From: Acanthochlamys bracteata
Lineage: Eukaryota; Streptophyta; Magnoliopsida; Pandanales; Velloziaceae
Direction: 5' to 3'
Assembly (NCBI GenBank): GCA_019914995.1
Contig: CM034135.1
Coordinates: forward strand, 1,428,501-1,492,500
Length of the DNA: 64,000 nucleotides
Shown here piece after piece: positions 1 to 11,145 of this stretch. Made by a program: the position numbers and the translations under genes. How positions within the stretch are numbered: the stretch's first letter is position 1; each line of letters starts with the position of its first letter. The notes under the pieces were generated by a model, which saw nothing but the letters and a program-made list of their open reading frames with translations, did not search any database and was not told where the DNA came from.

Positions 1-1027
1 ATTCACCTGGTGTTTCTGAAAGCAAAACTTTTTGTTAAATGAGATTTGGTGAATGACAGATTTTGGATTGAAGGAGAGAGAAGAATTCCGGCGACTGCAA
101 GACCATCGCCGCCCAATTGTGTTGACTGATGATTTTTTTCTAAAAAAAAAAAAAAAGAAGAGAGAATAGGTACGGAATTCTTAAGTTGCGGGTCCCAGAA
201 CTCAGCCGCACGTTTCTTTCTGGCTCCTGTCTCAACCGAGACAAGAAAACCGGACCCAATCAGATGCAGCTCAAATTATGTGTTCCTGACTCCTGAATGA
301 AAAACTTTCAGCGATCTGTGAATACAATTTGTGAAGTTGTAAATATTGCAAATTGATACTATAGTGTTGGTAAAATCACATGGTGCATTTATGCCAAGTA
401 CCTAGTTACCCCAGTGGGACAGTTTAAGTAAAATAAAACTCGAAAGAAGAGATGCTGCCATGCTGGGGCGTTTGGCATAATTTTTTTCAAAATTATTTTA
501 AATAAATTTATAAAATATTATAAAAATTTACTAAAAAATATAATATATTATTGTAAAATTTGAAGGAAAAAAAAAACAATCACAACCGATCGCAGAGTCA
601 TGAAATCATAGAAGTGGGGACAAATTGCTATGAAGTGATTAGAGTTGAAAGAGAAAGAGAGCGGTCAAAGAAGTTGGTACAATGATAGGACGGGTATCTG
701 CAAAACAAAAACAGCAGGCACTGCCTCCCTTCCCCCTGCAGAGACAACGAAAAAAAATTAAGCATCTCTGCAGCAATTTCACAAACTACTTTTGGATTTT
801 GATCCCAAAAGAAAAACCTAGTGCACGAAGAGGATTTATTATTTATAGGTGATGCAAAATATATATCAGTACCGAAACTGTCCTCATTCCCTCGCTACCG
901 CACGAATCTAAACAACATATGTTTCGTTAGTAGCCGAGTACTAACTATGCTGATAATTAGTGATAATGATCAATGATATGTGCCTAATTTTTCAATAATA
1001 GCATATATATATATATATATATATATA
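1..1027. other. AT-rich intergenic stretch
   Basis: No gene is supported here. Around 470-560 is a partial copy of the AT-rich family seen many times later in the window, starting with a GGGCGTTTGGCAT-like end followed by runs of A and T. A (TA)n microsatellite occupies about 1003-1027 and directly abuts the MULE that follows. Positions 60-140 are less AT-rich and could be the 5' end of a gene leaving the left edge, but no convincing reading frame is visible. Confidence 0.6.
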
Positions 1028-2303
1028 AGATGAAATATAGGCACATTCTATCCGTACAAACACATGATCTACTATAGACACATGTGCTGAATCGACGGCT
1101 GTGATACTGGCACTTAATCAGCGGACGGCTGTGATGCAGGCACTTAATCTACGGACGGCTGTGATTCGCTGGAGCATTTTTCATCTAACTTCGCTATAAT
1201 TAATGGCTGTGATGCAGGCACTTAATCAGCGGACGACTGTGATTCTCTGAAGCGTGTTTAACCTAACTCTACAGCGTGCACATTGCAACCATTCGCGATC
1301 TTATTTTTTCCTCTTCACTTCGCAACGACGTCTTTCCTCTCCGCCTGCAACCTTGCGAAATCGAGTCCTCCGCGCTCGCCGGCCGATTCGCATAATGAGA
1401 GTCGCGATTTCGCTTCGATCAAGATCGGAGGCTCGATTTCGTCTCGGCTTCCACTCCGGCTAGAGTTCGCGATTTGTAAAATCGAGCTCTCCGCGACTTC
1501 GATTCGCGATTCGGTCTCGGTTGGTGAGAATGAATCCGGCTCGATTTCGTCTCCGGCTTTCCCTCCGTCTCGATTTCGCCATTTCGACCGAAATCGAGTT
1601 TTCTGCGCCGACTCGATTTTTCGCGATTAGGTCCCTATTCGGTGTTGAGAATGATTAGGGCGGATCCGATTTCGTCTCCGGCTTCCTCCGGCTCAATTTC
1701 GCGATTAAGTAGAAATCGAGCCCTCCGCGGCTCGATTTCGCGACTCCGGTCTCCGATTCGGCTGTCGAGAATGAATTCGACCCGATCTCGTCTCCGGCTT
1801 TCCCTCCGGCTTGATTTCGCCATTCCGGTCGAAATCGAGTTCTCTGCGGCTCGGTTTCGCGATTCAGGTCCCTATTTGACTGTTGATGATGATTCCGGCC
1901 AAACCTGATTTCGTCTCCGATTTTTACTCCGGCTCGATTTCGCGATTCCGGCCCGTTTTATTTAAATTTTCGCCGATTTGTTTTAATTTCCGGTGATTTG
2001 TTTTGATTTTCACTGATAGGTTTTGATTTTATTACGCTGATTTGTTTTATGATGTATTGAATTTATTTTGGTGTATTAGATTTGTTTCAGGGTGTATTGG
2101 ATTGTTTCACAGTGTATTGGATTTGTTTCACGGTGTATTGAAGTTGTTTCACGGTGTATTGAAATTGATTTACAATGTATTGATTTTTGATTTGTGGTAT
2201 AGTGGATAGTTTGGGCCGGAAATGATATATTGAATGTATTATTGCTAAAACTGGAATGTTGCGATATACTCGTGAGGCAATGATGAGGCTGGAATAAATT
2301 TTC
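1028..2303 (+). repeat. Left terminal inverted repeat arm of the MULE
   Basis: This arm is the reverse-complement partner of 6940-8302. From the tip inward it has a block of tandem units containing GGACGGCTGTGAT and GCACTTAATC (about 1080-1260), a CG-richer block of degenerate units built on GAAATCGAG / CTCGATTTCGC (about 1360-1960), then short units containing GTGTATTG plus TTTGTTTCA (about 2050-2190). The innermost match is the stretch with CCTCATCATTGCCTCA read on the minus strand (about 2273-2288). The open frames across this arm follow from the repeats and are not genes. Confidence 0.75.
1360..1960. repeat. Degenerate GC-richer tandem repeat in left MULE arm
   Basis: Units of roughly 100 bp alternate short blocks such as CTCCGGCTCGATTTCGCGA and GAAATCGAGCCCTCCGCGG, with GAGAATGA between them. 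The mirror block is at about 7490-7950 on the other strand. The base composition (CG-rich, in an otherwise AT-rich flank) fits subterminal repeats of a MULE. The long open frames here on both strands are a by-product of stop-poor repeats. Confidence 0.7.
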
Positions 2304-3206
2304 TTTCTGAATTTGCTCTGACTCTTTAAGACAAAGAACGCAAAGAAGGGACGGAGAATCGCAAAGTCGTGGCAACCACTACAAATTGTGATTACGTAAA
2401 GGTAGTGCTCGGTGGGAGAGAACATCTTTCGTATAGTCCTAGTATGGGTAGTATTTTTGAATCCCAGTGCCTACAGTAAATCATGTACTCTGAGCCTCCC
2501 TCATTTCTTCCTCTATCAGTTTATTGTTATTTTGTTGTTGATGAAATAATGCTCGAAAGCAAGCACCTGTTATGCTATGTAACTCGATGCTGGAAATATA
2601 ACTGCAATGTAACAGATGCAGTATATCTTCATGTAAATCTTCTCTTTTCATTGTAATTCTTTCTGCTGCGATATAAAAATTTTTGAGATCAAATTTTACT
2701 TTCAAATACATTACTATCGGTAGTTGTTAATGAAAATCTTGTTTCAAATACATTGAAATAATTTTGCTTTTAATGTTACCGTAAGATTCAAAATAGTGAA
2801 TATAAATATTAAAAATTCTTAACTTAATTGCTAGTAATTAAAACAAAAAAAAAAAAAATGATAACAACAAACTAGACTGACTGTAATTAATACAGCGTTT
2901 GAATTCAATCGATAACATCTGCTATTAAATGCTTCACACGACATCATTTAAATTCAACTCATAACATCTGCCATTAAATGCTTGCTACAGTCGTCACTAA
3001 CTTTCTTTCTCCCGCGCTCGTTCTGTTCTCCCGTGTTCCGTTCTGTCTCTCCTTCTGCGCAGTTTTATTTCTTCTTCGTCTTCCTTCTTGCACTATTTTA
3101 AATTCCAGCGATACGAAAACATAAACATATTCTCTGTTATTTTTATTTTCCTGTTAGACAAAACAAATATTTAGCATTCTTTCTAAATCTTCTCGTTTAT
3201 TTCTCT

Positions 3207-5855
3207 ATGGCTCAAGATACAGCAAATTTTGAAGGTGTTTTAACTGATACATTTCTTAATAACTTTTTTTCTTGTTGTAATATATTGCAATGTTTAATTT
3301 AAAACAAACATAACAAGTGTCTTAACAAACAAAAAAAAAAGAAATCTTTGCAGCTATTTTTAATTTTTGTTATGCTGAAAGTGAAATAGAGGATGAAAAA
3401 TGATTAAGAACAAAATTATTTTAAAAAAGTACTTCTCTATTATGTTATATCTTTTCAAATTTTTAATGCAATTCTTTTTTTTAGATATGGTTCCTCCAAA
3501 TGTAGAGGATGGAGCAGAGGCCGAGTGCTCTGCTGCATCAACTCAGAACGTAATAGCAGAAAAAGAAAAATCACCTTATAGATATGATTTTTTCAACTTT
3601 TGAAGCTGCGAAGGAACTTTATATATATTATGAAAGAGCAACTGGATTTAGTGCTGTTATTCGAAGTACCGAGAAAAAAAAAGGTTCCAATGAAGTCACC
3701 GCTTGTCTAATGACTTGCCAACATTTTGGTGCGTACAGAGACCATACTAAGAAACAAACGGATGAGAATTTTCATAAGAAAGTTATTAATCAGAAGAGAA
3801 GTACTTCCACAGTCAAATGCGGATGTCCTGCAAGAATGAAAGTAACAAAGCAACCAACTGGATTGTGGAAGGTGATTCAGTATATTAGTGAGCATAATCA
3901 TAATTTTGTCAGTCCAGCAAAACGGATGCGCATGCCTGTTTCTAAGCATATGTCCGTTGCAGCTAAGATGTTGATTGACTCATTTCGTGATGAGGGCATA
4001 CCCGTGAATAAAGTTGGAGATATTCTAGGTGGACCACAGATTGGTTTTGATAATAGAGATTGTTGGAATCATTTGGGACCATCAAAGGAGTACAAAAAAC
4101 CTGTCCAAGGGGATGCAACTGTACAGCACTTAATTTCTTCAAGAAGAAGAGTATTGAAAATCCAAATTTTTTTTATGTAATACAGACGGATAGCGAAGCA
4201 AGAGCAATAAAATTTTTCTGGGTGGATGGTCGATCGCGTCTACAGTTTCAGTATTTTTGTGATGTGATATTTTTTGACACAACATACCGTACTAACGTGT
4301 ATGAAATGCCATTTGTTTCATTTACTGGAGTGAATCACCATATGCAGTCAATTTCATTTGGTTGTGCATTGCTTTTAGATGAGAAAGAAGAGTCTTTCCA
4401 TTGGCTTTTTGAAACTTGGCTTGCAGCTATGGGAGGACGTGTTCTATCTTCTCTCATTACAGACCAAAATAGAGCTATGACTGTAGCAGCTGAGAAGGTG
4501 TTTCCGAATACAAGACATCGATTTTGCTTGTGGCATGTGATGAAAAAATTTTCTGAAAAGCTTCCACACATTTATTTCAAAAAGTCTCAATTCAAAAAAG
4601 ATATCCGAATGTGCATTAGAAACACTTATACTCCTTATGCTTTTGAAATGAGATACAATGAATTGATATGTAAGTACAACTTGGAAGAGAACGAATGGCT
4701 TCAAGGGATATATGAAATTAGAAAAAGTGGGCTCTAGTTATCATTTGGATACTTTTTATGCTAGCATGAATACTACAGGCGGTCTGAAGGTATGAACTCT
4801 GTTTACAACAATTTTTTTCATCCAACTACAACTATTCGCGAGTTTGTAGTGAAGAACGACAAATGTTTAGCTAAAATTGTTGAAAAGGAAAGAAAAGAGA
4901 ATTATATTAGCGAACACTCTAATCGCATTGTCGATAGTCATGCTTTTCTTTTGAAGAATGCAGCAAATATTTATATTAGAAATGTGTACGACAGATTCAG
5001 AAAGGAATTTGAGAAAGCTCAAGCAGAGTATGTTTTATATCATGATGAAAAGGATAATGATGGCTGTACGACTTATATTTATAAGTCTCGAGTGTTTGGT
5101 GACGATCATGTGTGGAGGGTTAAATTGAACCATGTCACTAAAGAAGGCTACTGTGAATGTAAACTGTTTGAATTTGTTGGCATTTCTTGTGGACATCTTA
5201 TGAAAGTTTTTCTATCCCGTGATATAGAAATACCTGATAACTTCATTCTTAAGAGGTGGATGAAACGGGCTAACAAATATAGAGTTGAGTATGATGGTGG
5301 AGCAGTACGAGGCCAAGAACATTCTGATCTATTAAGAACTACCCAACTTTTAAGAATTTCTACTCAATTGGCCTATGAAGCTGGTGAAGTATATCAGACT
5401 TTCCAATTGATGTTGGAAACATTACAAAAATTGTCGCTGCAAATCAATGAAGTAAGGAAGACTAATGAGAGTCCAAATTCCATTCATGTACTGTTACAGA
5501 GAGCACACAATTTGATGTTAATGCATCTCAAGTTCTACTTTTGAATCCAAACATTTCGCAGACGAAAGGAAGAAAAAGAGAAGGAAAACCTTCTACTGCT
5601 AATAGTAGAATAAAGGGCGGTTTAGAGAAATTCGTTGCAAGAGCCAAAGTAAAAATATGGAGAAGATGTGCTTGCTGTAATAAGATTGGTGTTAAATACG
5701 ACAAACGAAATTGTCCTGAAAATCCAAATAGAAAGAAGAAGACAGTTATTGATAGAAATATCGATGATACCACAGAGAGTGATGATACTGAATCGATAAA
5801 TACATTTGATCTCAGCAACAGTGATGATGAACTATTAATACGTGAAAGCTTTTGA
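3207..5855 (+). pseudogene. Decayed FAR1/FHY3-type MULE transposase
   Basis: A first exon starts at 3207 (MAQDTANFEG) and ends at a GT at 3235. The second starts at 3485 after TTTTAG. An N-terminal FAR1 zinc-finger region (C, C, then HNH near 3810-3905) is followed by the MULE transposase core with FDTTYRTN (first Asp) and ITDQNRAM (second Asp), FCLWHVMKK, and a SWIM finger of form CxC...CxH in CECKLFEFVGISCGH. A Cys-rich tail (CACCNKIG) sits at 5665-5690. The frame is broken at about 3590, 4125, 4727-4745, 4785 and 5540, so no full-length protein can be made. Such proteins bind DNA and catalyse excision and insertion; domesticated relatives act in light signalling. The arms on both sides argue for a transposon copy rather than a host FRS gene. 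Confidence 0.85.
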
Positions 5856-5859
5856 GATG

Positions 5860-6140
5860 AAATTGCTCTCTGTTTAGATATGTATCTTATGTATTTTATT
5901 CAAGCTTATTCTCTGTTTAGATGAAATTGTATTTTTGTTCAAGCTTGCTCTTTATGAGTTTTGAGATGAAATTGCTCTCTGTTTGCTCAAGCTTGCTCTC
6001 TGTTAGCTGTATTTTAGTCTCTGTCTGCATAAAGCTTGCTCTCTGTTTGCTATATTTTGCTCTCTGTTTGCTTTAGATTGCTCTATTTGTTCTCTGTTTG
6101 CTTATTTTGCTCTGTCCGGAAGCTTGCTCTCTGTTTGCTT
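5860..6140. repeat. Short-unit tandem repeat downstream of the transposase
   Basis: There are imperfect repeats of a unit of about 12-16 bp, based on TTGCTCTCTGTTTG, interleaved with AAGCTTGCTC. They lie just after the transposase stop codon, in what would be its 3' untranslated region. An isolated reverse-strand version of the same words (AACAGAGAGCAATTT) occurs near 6926-6945. Confidence 0.7.
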
Positions 6141-6939
6141 GATGTATAATTGCATTTTGTTTGTGCCTATTTTTCTATTTGTTGTATAATTACTTATTAT
6201 GACTTTTACTATATAATGCTCTCCGTGCTATATGATAACAGTTATATACTAATTGCTATATAATTTATTACTATATACTAATTACTGTATTAATAAATGT
6301 TGCAGTGCTACATATCATTTAATTACTATATAATTACTTACTACATTTTCGGCGAATTAAAAAACTAAATAAACTTAATTCCATTTCAACCATCTCATTA
6401 CAAAGCTCAAACAGAGTTACATTTACAGCATTTGATTAAATTTCACAAAAGAGTTACATTTTCAGAATACAAGATACAACAGATTTACATAGCCAGCAAC
6501 TGATTACATGTCAAATTAGAGATATACATTTCCGCATATGCTTACAATTCACAATACAGAATTAAATATGCCAAAGATTCTAGAGAATCCATCGACAGCA
6601 AAACAACAAAGATATGAAAGAAAGAAGCGAGGCTTAGAGATAATGATTTAATAATAATCACGACACTCAAAGGAATTTTTGAATCAACCACTTCTCTCTC
6701 ACTCTCTACACTGCCTTCTGTAATCATGGCTGCAGTGGTTGCCGCTGTTATTTAACAGTGGTCATCCTTACTGCCTAGCCAATCTACTCAAAAGACAGTA
6801 CGGATTGAGAACGAAAGAACAAAAAATATAATTTTGCAGTCTCATCATTGCCTCATCAGTATTTCTAACACCTGCTAACATTTCACAACAGAGAGTTACA
6901 TTTCCAGCATTTTTTCAAAAACAAGCAAACAGAGAGCAA

Positions 6940-8302
6940 TTTTGAAGCCTCATCATTGCCTCATTTATATTTTCCAACGGCTGTGACGCAAGAAACCAAC
7001 ATCCCTTCCCAGTTAAGGCAACCATACATTCAACAAATCATTCCGGCCAAACTATCCAATACAATATAAACCAATACACCATAAATCAAAACTAATACCC
7101 CGTAAATCAAAACCAATACCCTGTAAATCAAAACCAATACCGATAAAACAAATCTAATACACTATAAATAAATCAGCGAAATCCAAACAAATCACAAAAT
7201 CAAAATAAATCAGCGAAATTTAAAACAAATCATCCAAACCGAAAGATTAAACAAATTCAAGAAAATTAAAACTAAATCATGCCGAAGACGAAGACGAAGC
7301 CCAAGTAGGAATCTTGATCACAAGCCGAAACGGAGTTTGTGCTTCGATCGAGCACATCCAGGACGTATTTACATTACAAACGCTCCAGGGCATCACAGCC
7401 GTCCGCTGATTAAGTGCCTGCATCACAACCGTCGATTCAGCACCATGTGCCTACAGTAAATCATGTGCCTCTGGAAGACGAGATCGGACCGGATTCATTC
7501 TCGACAGCCTAATTGGAGACCGGAGTCGCGAAATTGAGCCACGGAGGGCTCGATTTCGGCCGGAATCACAAAATCGAGCCAGAGTAGAAACCGGAGACGA
7601 AATCGGATATGGCCGGAATCATTCTCAACAGCCGAATAAGGACCGGAATCGCGAAATTGAGCCGAAAACCGAGCCGCAGAGAACTCGATTTCGGCCGAAA
7701 TGACGAAATCGAGACGGAGAGAAAGCCGGAGACGAAATCGGGCCGGATTCATTCTCAACAGCCGAATCGGAGATCGGAATCGCGAAATCGAGCCGCGGAG
7801 AGCTCGATTTCGGCCGGAATCGCGAACTCTAACCGTAGTGGAAGCCGGAGACGAAATTGAGCCTCCGATCTTGATCAGAAGCCGAAATCGCGACTCTCTG
7901 TTGCGAAATCGAGCCGGCAGCGAGCGCGGAGGACTCGATTTCGCAAGGTTGCAGGCGGAGAGGAAAGACGCCGCTGCGAAGTGAAGAGGAAAAAACAAGA
8001 TCGTGAATGGTTGCAATGTGCACGCTGCAGAGTTAGGTTAAACACGCTCCAGAGAATCACAGCCGTCCGCTGATTAAGTGCATGCATCACAGCCATTGAT
8101 TGCAGCGAAGTTAGATGGAAAACGCTCCAGCGAATCACAGCCGTCCGTGGATTAAGTGCCTGCATCACAGCCGTCGGTTGCAGCACATTTGGTGAAAAAA
8201 CGCTCCAGCACATCACAGCCGTCCGCTGATTAAGTGTCTGCATCACATCCGTCGATTCAGCACCATGTACCTATAGTAAATCATGTGCCTGTATCCCATC
8301 CC
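6940..8302 (-). repeat. Right terminal inverted repeat arm of the MULE
   Basis: This is the mirror of the left arm. Going outward it has CCTCATCATTGCCTCA (about 6947), CAATAC-xTAAATCAAAAC units (about 7060-7150), the CTCGATTTCGG-type block (7490-7950), and CACAGCCGTCCGCTGATTAA units (8000-8260). It ends at GTATCCCATCC by 8302, beside a TA run. Inside it, at about 7378-7474, is a second near-identical copy of the outermost terminus in the same orientation. Confidence 0.75.
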
Positions 8303-11145
8303 TATATATATATATATATATAGAAATGTGCACATATTTGATACAATGCGTGCACATTCTCACATCTAATATTTGATCAGATAGCTCATGACAACGATGT
8401 TTTTCATAACATCAGACCACACATTTTTTCTAATCTTATTTCCTCATTTTTTTCTCTATTTCTCTCTTCAAGCGTTTTACAGAACACCAGAATAAGCAAA
8501 TTCCTCATTCTTGTAGTTGAATTTTGATGATCATGGTCAATAGCGACACCCTAAGCGATCAGCTCGGGCATGAGAGGTGCGTTTGAAATTGCTTATGAAA
8601 TAAAGTTTTTCTGAAATAGAGAATATTTTTATTATTTTTAAAAAATAAGCTCTATTTTTTTTATTTAAAAAATATAATAAAAATATATAATAAAAAGATC
8701 TCATTACGTAAAATTTTTCTATACTATTTAAATTTTTAAATAAATTTTCTAAATAACTATAAAATATGTATTGAAAAATATAAAATGAAAAAAAATTGAA
8801 AAGTAGCTTTTCAAATGGTATACCAAACGCATCCTAATTCTTGTCAAAAAATAAAGAAAAGTCGAAGAGCACACTGACGAAAGGAGAAAGAAAAAAGACA
8901 AAGAAAAGCGAATACGAATCGGAAAAGAGCACCGGAAAAACAAAATCGAGACGAAGAAGAAAAAAGGCGAGTAAGAGAGGAAAATAAAAACATGAGATGA
9001 GAAAGAACGCGTGTCCTGGTGGTGCTTCCTAAAATATTTAAAGACGCATTTTTTCGTTTTTTTATCAATCATCTGATCAGATGGTTGATATTGAACGTAC
9101 GTGTCTGCACGGATAATACTGAACATATATATATATTATATTTTAAAAAATATAAAACTTTATTAAAATTTTAGTTAAATATATGAAGTATTTTCTTAAT
9201 AATTGACAAATTAAAAGGTAATAATAATTGTAAAAGAGCAAGTTCCGGTGATCTGATCTATAAAAGAAATCCCTATTTGTACGTACGTACGAGAAATCTT
9301 TTCCGTTAATAATAATTAGTGTTACTTAATTAGAAATGAATGAATGAGATAGAAATCAAACGTGGAACTTTAAAAACTTTAATCATGCCTGCAGCTAAAG
9401 GACTGATGCTGATTGGATCAAAATCTTATTGGAATGGACCACTTTTACGTCGATGTTAGTCGCTTTCGTGATCTGAGTCGAACTCAAACCTGACCAGCTT
9501 CTTCTCTAAGTAATTAACTATTATAGAGTGGTCCTAGTTAGCGCACATTTGAAACTGCTATTTTATTTTATTCTTTTATTCATGAATTTTATTGTTTCAT
9601 TAAATTTAAACACTTTTAACTATTTTTATTTTCCAACTAAGTAATTAAAAAATTAATATATGCAGTTTATTTTAACCGCATAGCGGCCTGGCCAAATCAC
9701 TTGACATGTTTAGAAATATTTGAAAGTGTTTATCAAAAATGAATTTTTTATAAATAATTATATTAAAAATTTTTTTATTTATACACGCATATAATTAGAG
9801 TTCAACAAAAAAATCATAATTATGTAGAAATAAAATTCAAAGTTAAATTTATAAAAATATTTTTGATAATTGGTGTAGAAATAATTTTGAATTTTGAATT
9901 TAATTTATAATACATAAAGTAATTGAATTTAAATCTGAATCAAGAAATAAAAGTTGGTGACATTAGAGAACTATTCTAAAATATTTTGTAAAGTTTTGAT
10001 AACTAAATTTATATTATATATTTTAAAAATTTTAAATAAAATATTAAATATTACTAAATTTTATTTAAAACATACAAAATTTTAAATAAAAACAAGTACA
10101 AGAATTATAGCCACTCAACGTCTGCGTACTCTGTTTTATTTATTTTGATAAACTAACTGTTGGCATTCGGTGTATAGTCAATAACGTGGTACGGCTGTTT
10201 TATTTATTTATTTTTAACTGCGATGCCGGTAAATACTATTTAGCTTATCGAATTCATAAGTTTTCCCGTGACATGATCACATGGTCAAAATTAAATTGAA
10301 AATCTTATACTAGAGAAGTAGTAAACAGAGTTTAAATTAATTAAATTTTTATGTATAGAGATGGGTGTTTTATGTCTGGAGACAAAAGGAATTAGAACTT
10401 AAATTATGAACAATAATTTACCAAACAAACGTTTTCTTTAACTTAAAAACAAATGGTTAACTTTTGGATATCAGCATTAAGTTTGTCTTGTTCTGTGAAC
10501 CAATTTGCCATAACACAACAAAAAAATGTTAAATATGTTCTTTTTTACAGCTGGAAATTAAGCTGCTTGCGCGCAGGCTGTAATTATTAAACCTAGTTTA
10601 CTAGACGTAGCCTATACAACCTACAGCTGCAATACTACAACACTTCGATCTAATTCAGTTCACGTGAATGAAAGAAACATGCTATAATGCAAAGCCATGA
10701 AGAAGCTTTTCCTTTTTTTTTTTAACCTAAAATTTTGATGATAATGTGATTTTTTACTCACTGCCAAATAAAGCTTTTTGCAGAGATGAGCATGCATATG
10801 TTTGCAGGGAAAAAAAGTAACAGAAGAGAAATGTCAAAGTAGCAGATTTCATAAGGAGGAATTCATATATATTTCATGCATTCCATTACAACAGATTACA
10901 AAATTGGTAAACTACACAAACAGAAACCTGAAACACACAGGTCCCTGTTTACAGCAACCGTAGTTACCTAGCCAGTAATGGAAAATGCCTCTCTTTTCAA
11001 TCCAACAATTCCGATAAAACATTCCCAAAACATCCCTGTTACAGGGTCATTATGGGAAATAAAAACACTACATCTACATACCATAATTATTCAATCAAAT
11101 TAAAGTTCTCATATATTAAGTAATGCATTATGCAATTCTTGATGA
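8303..11145. other. AT-rich intergenic region with MITE-like repeat
   Basis: No gene is supported. About 8577-8834 is a copy of the AT-rich family with ends of the GGTGCGTTTG / CAAACGCATCC type. A purine-rich tract with spurious open frames lies at 8840-8960. The rest (9130-11145) is AT-rich with no recognisable coding sequence. The last 300 bp is likely the 3' untranslated region and downstream flank of the PLATZ gene. Confidence 0.6.
8577..8834. mobile_element. AT-rich MITE-like element (family copy)
   Basis: Short imperfect inverted ends (GGTGCGTTTGAAATTGC left, the reverse of ACCAAACGCATCC right) enclose about 230 bp of A/T runs. The core includes ATCTCATTACGTAAAATTTT. The same core returns near 30190 and 30800 and, more degenerately, near 33930, which marks it as one dispersed family. 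I saw no coding capacity and no clear target duplication, so the superfamily is not assigned. Confidence 0.55.

Larger units (their letters stand above)
1028..8302. mobile_element. Mutator-like element (MULE) with long terminal inverted repeats
   Basis: The left end (GATGAAATATAGGCACAT) is matched by the reverse complement of the right end (GGGATGGGATACAGGCACAT). Similarity then continues inward for more than 1 kb (about 1028-2303 against 6940-8302). Both outer ends sit in (TA)n runs, so a 9-bp TA-type target duplication is possible but cannot be told from the microsatellite. The interior at 3207-5855 encodes a FAR1/FHY3-type MULE transposase, now broken by several frameshifts. Long arms plus a MURA/FAR1 transposase define a MULE. 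This copy looks non-autonomous now, though its arms remain recognisable. The left arm carries an extra stretch of about 19 bp just inside the tip (around 1046-1064). Confidence 0.82.

Noticed and set aside
1254..1908. Open frames of 60-115 codons on both strands in the left MULE arm, and their mirror at 7495-8246
   Set aside because: They follow the degenerate CTCGATTTCG repeats, lack any domain, and appear in several frames at once.
8749..9126. 125-codon minus-strand frame
   Set aside because: It is a Phe/Ser-rich translation of a purine-rich tract and of the AT-rich repeat, with no domain.
8323..9140. Possible inverted-repeat element with ATCTGATCAGAT-type words near both ends
   Set aside because: The match between the ends is patchy and no target duplication was seen.
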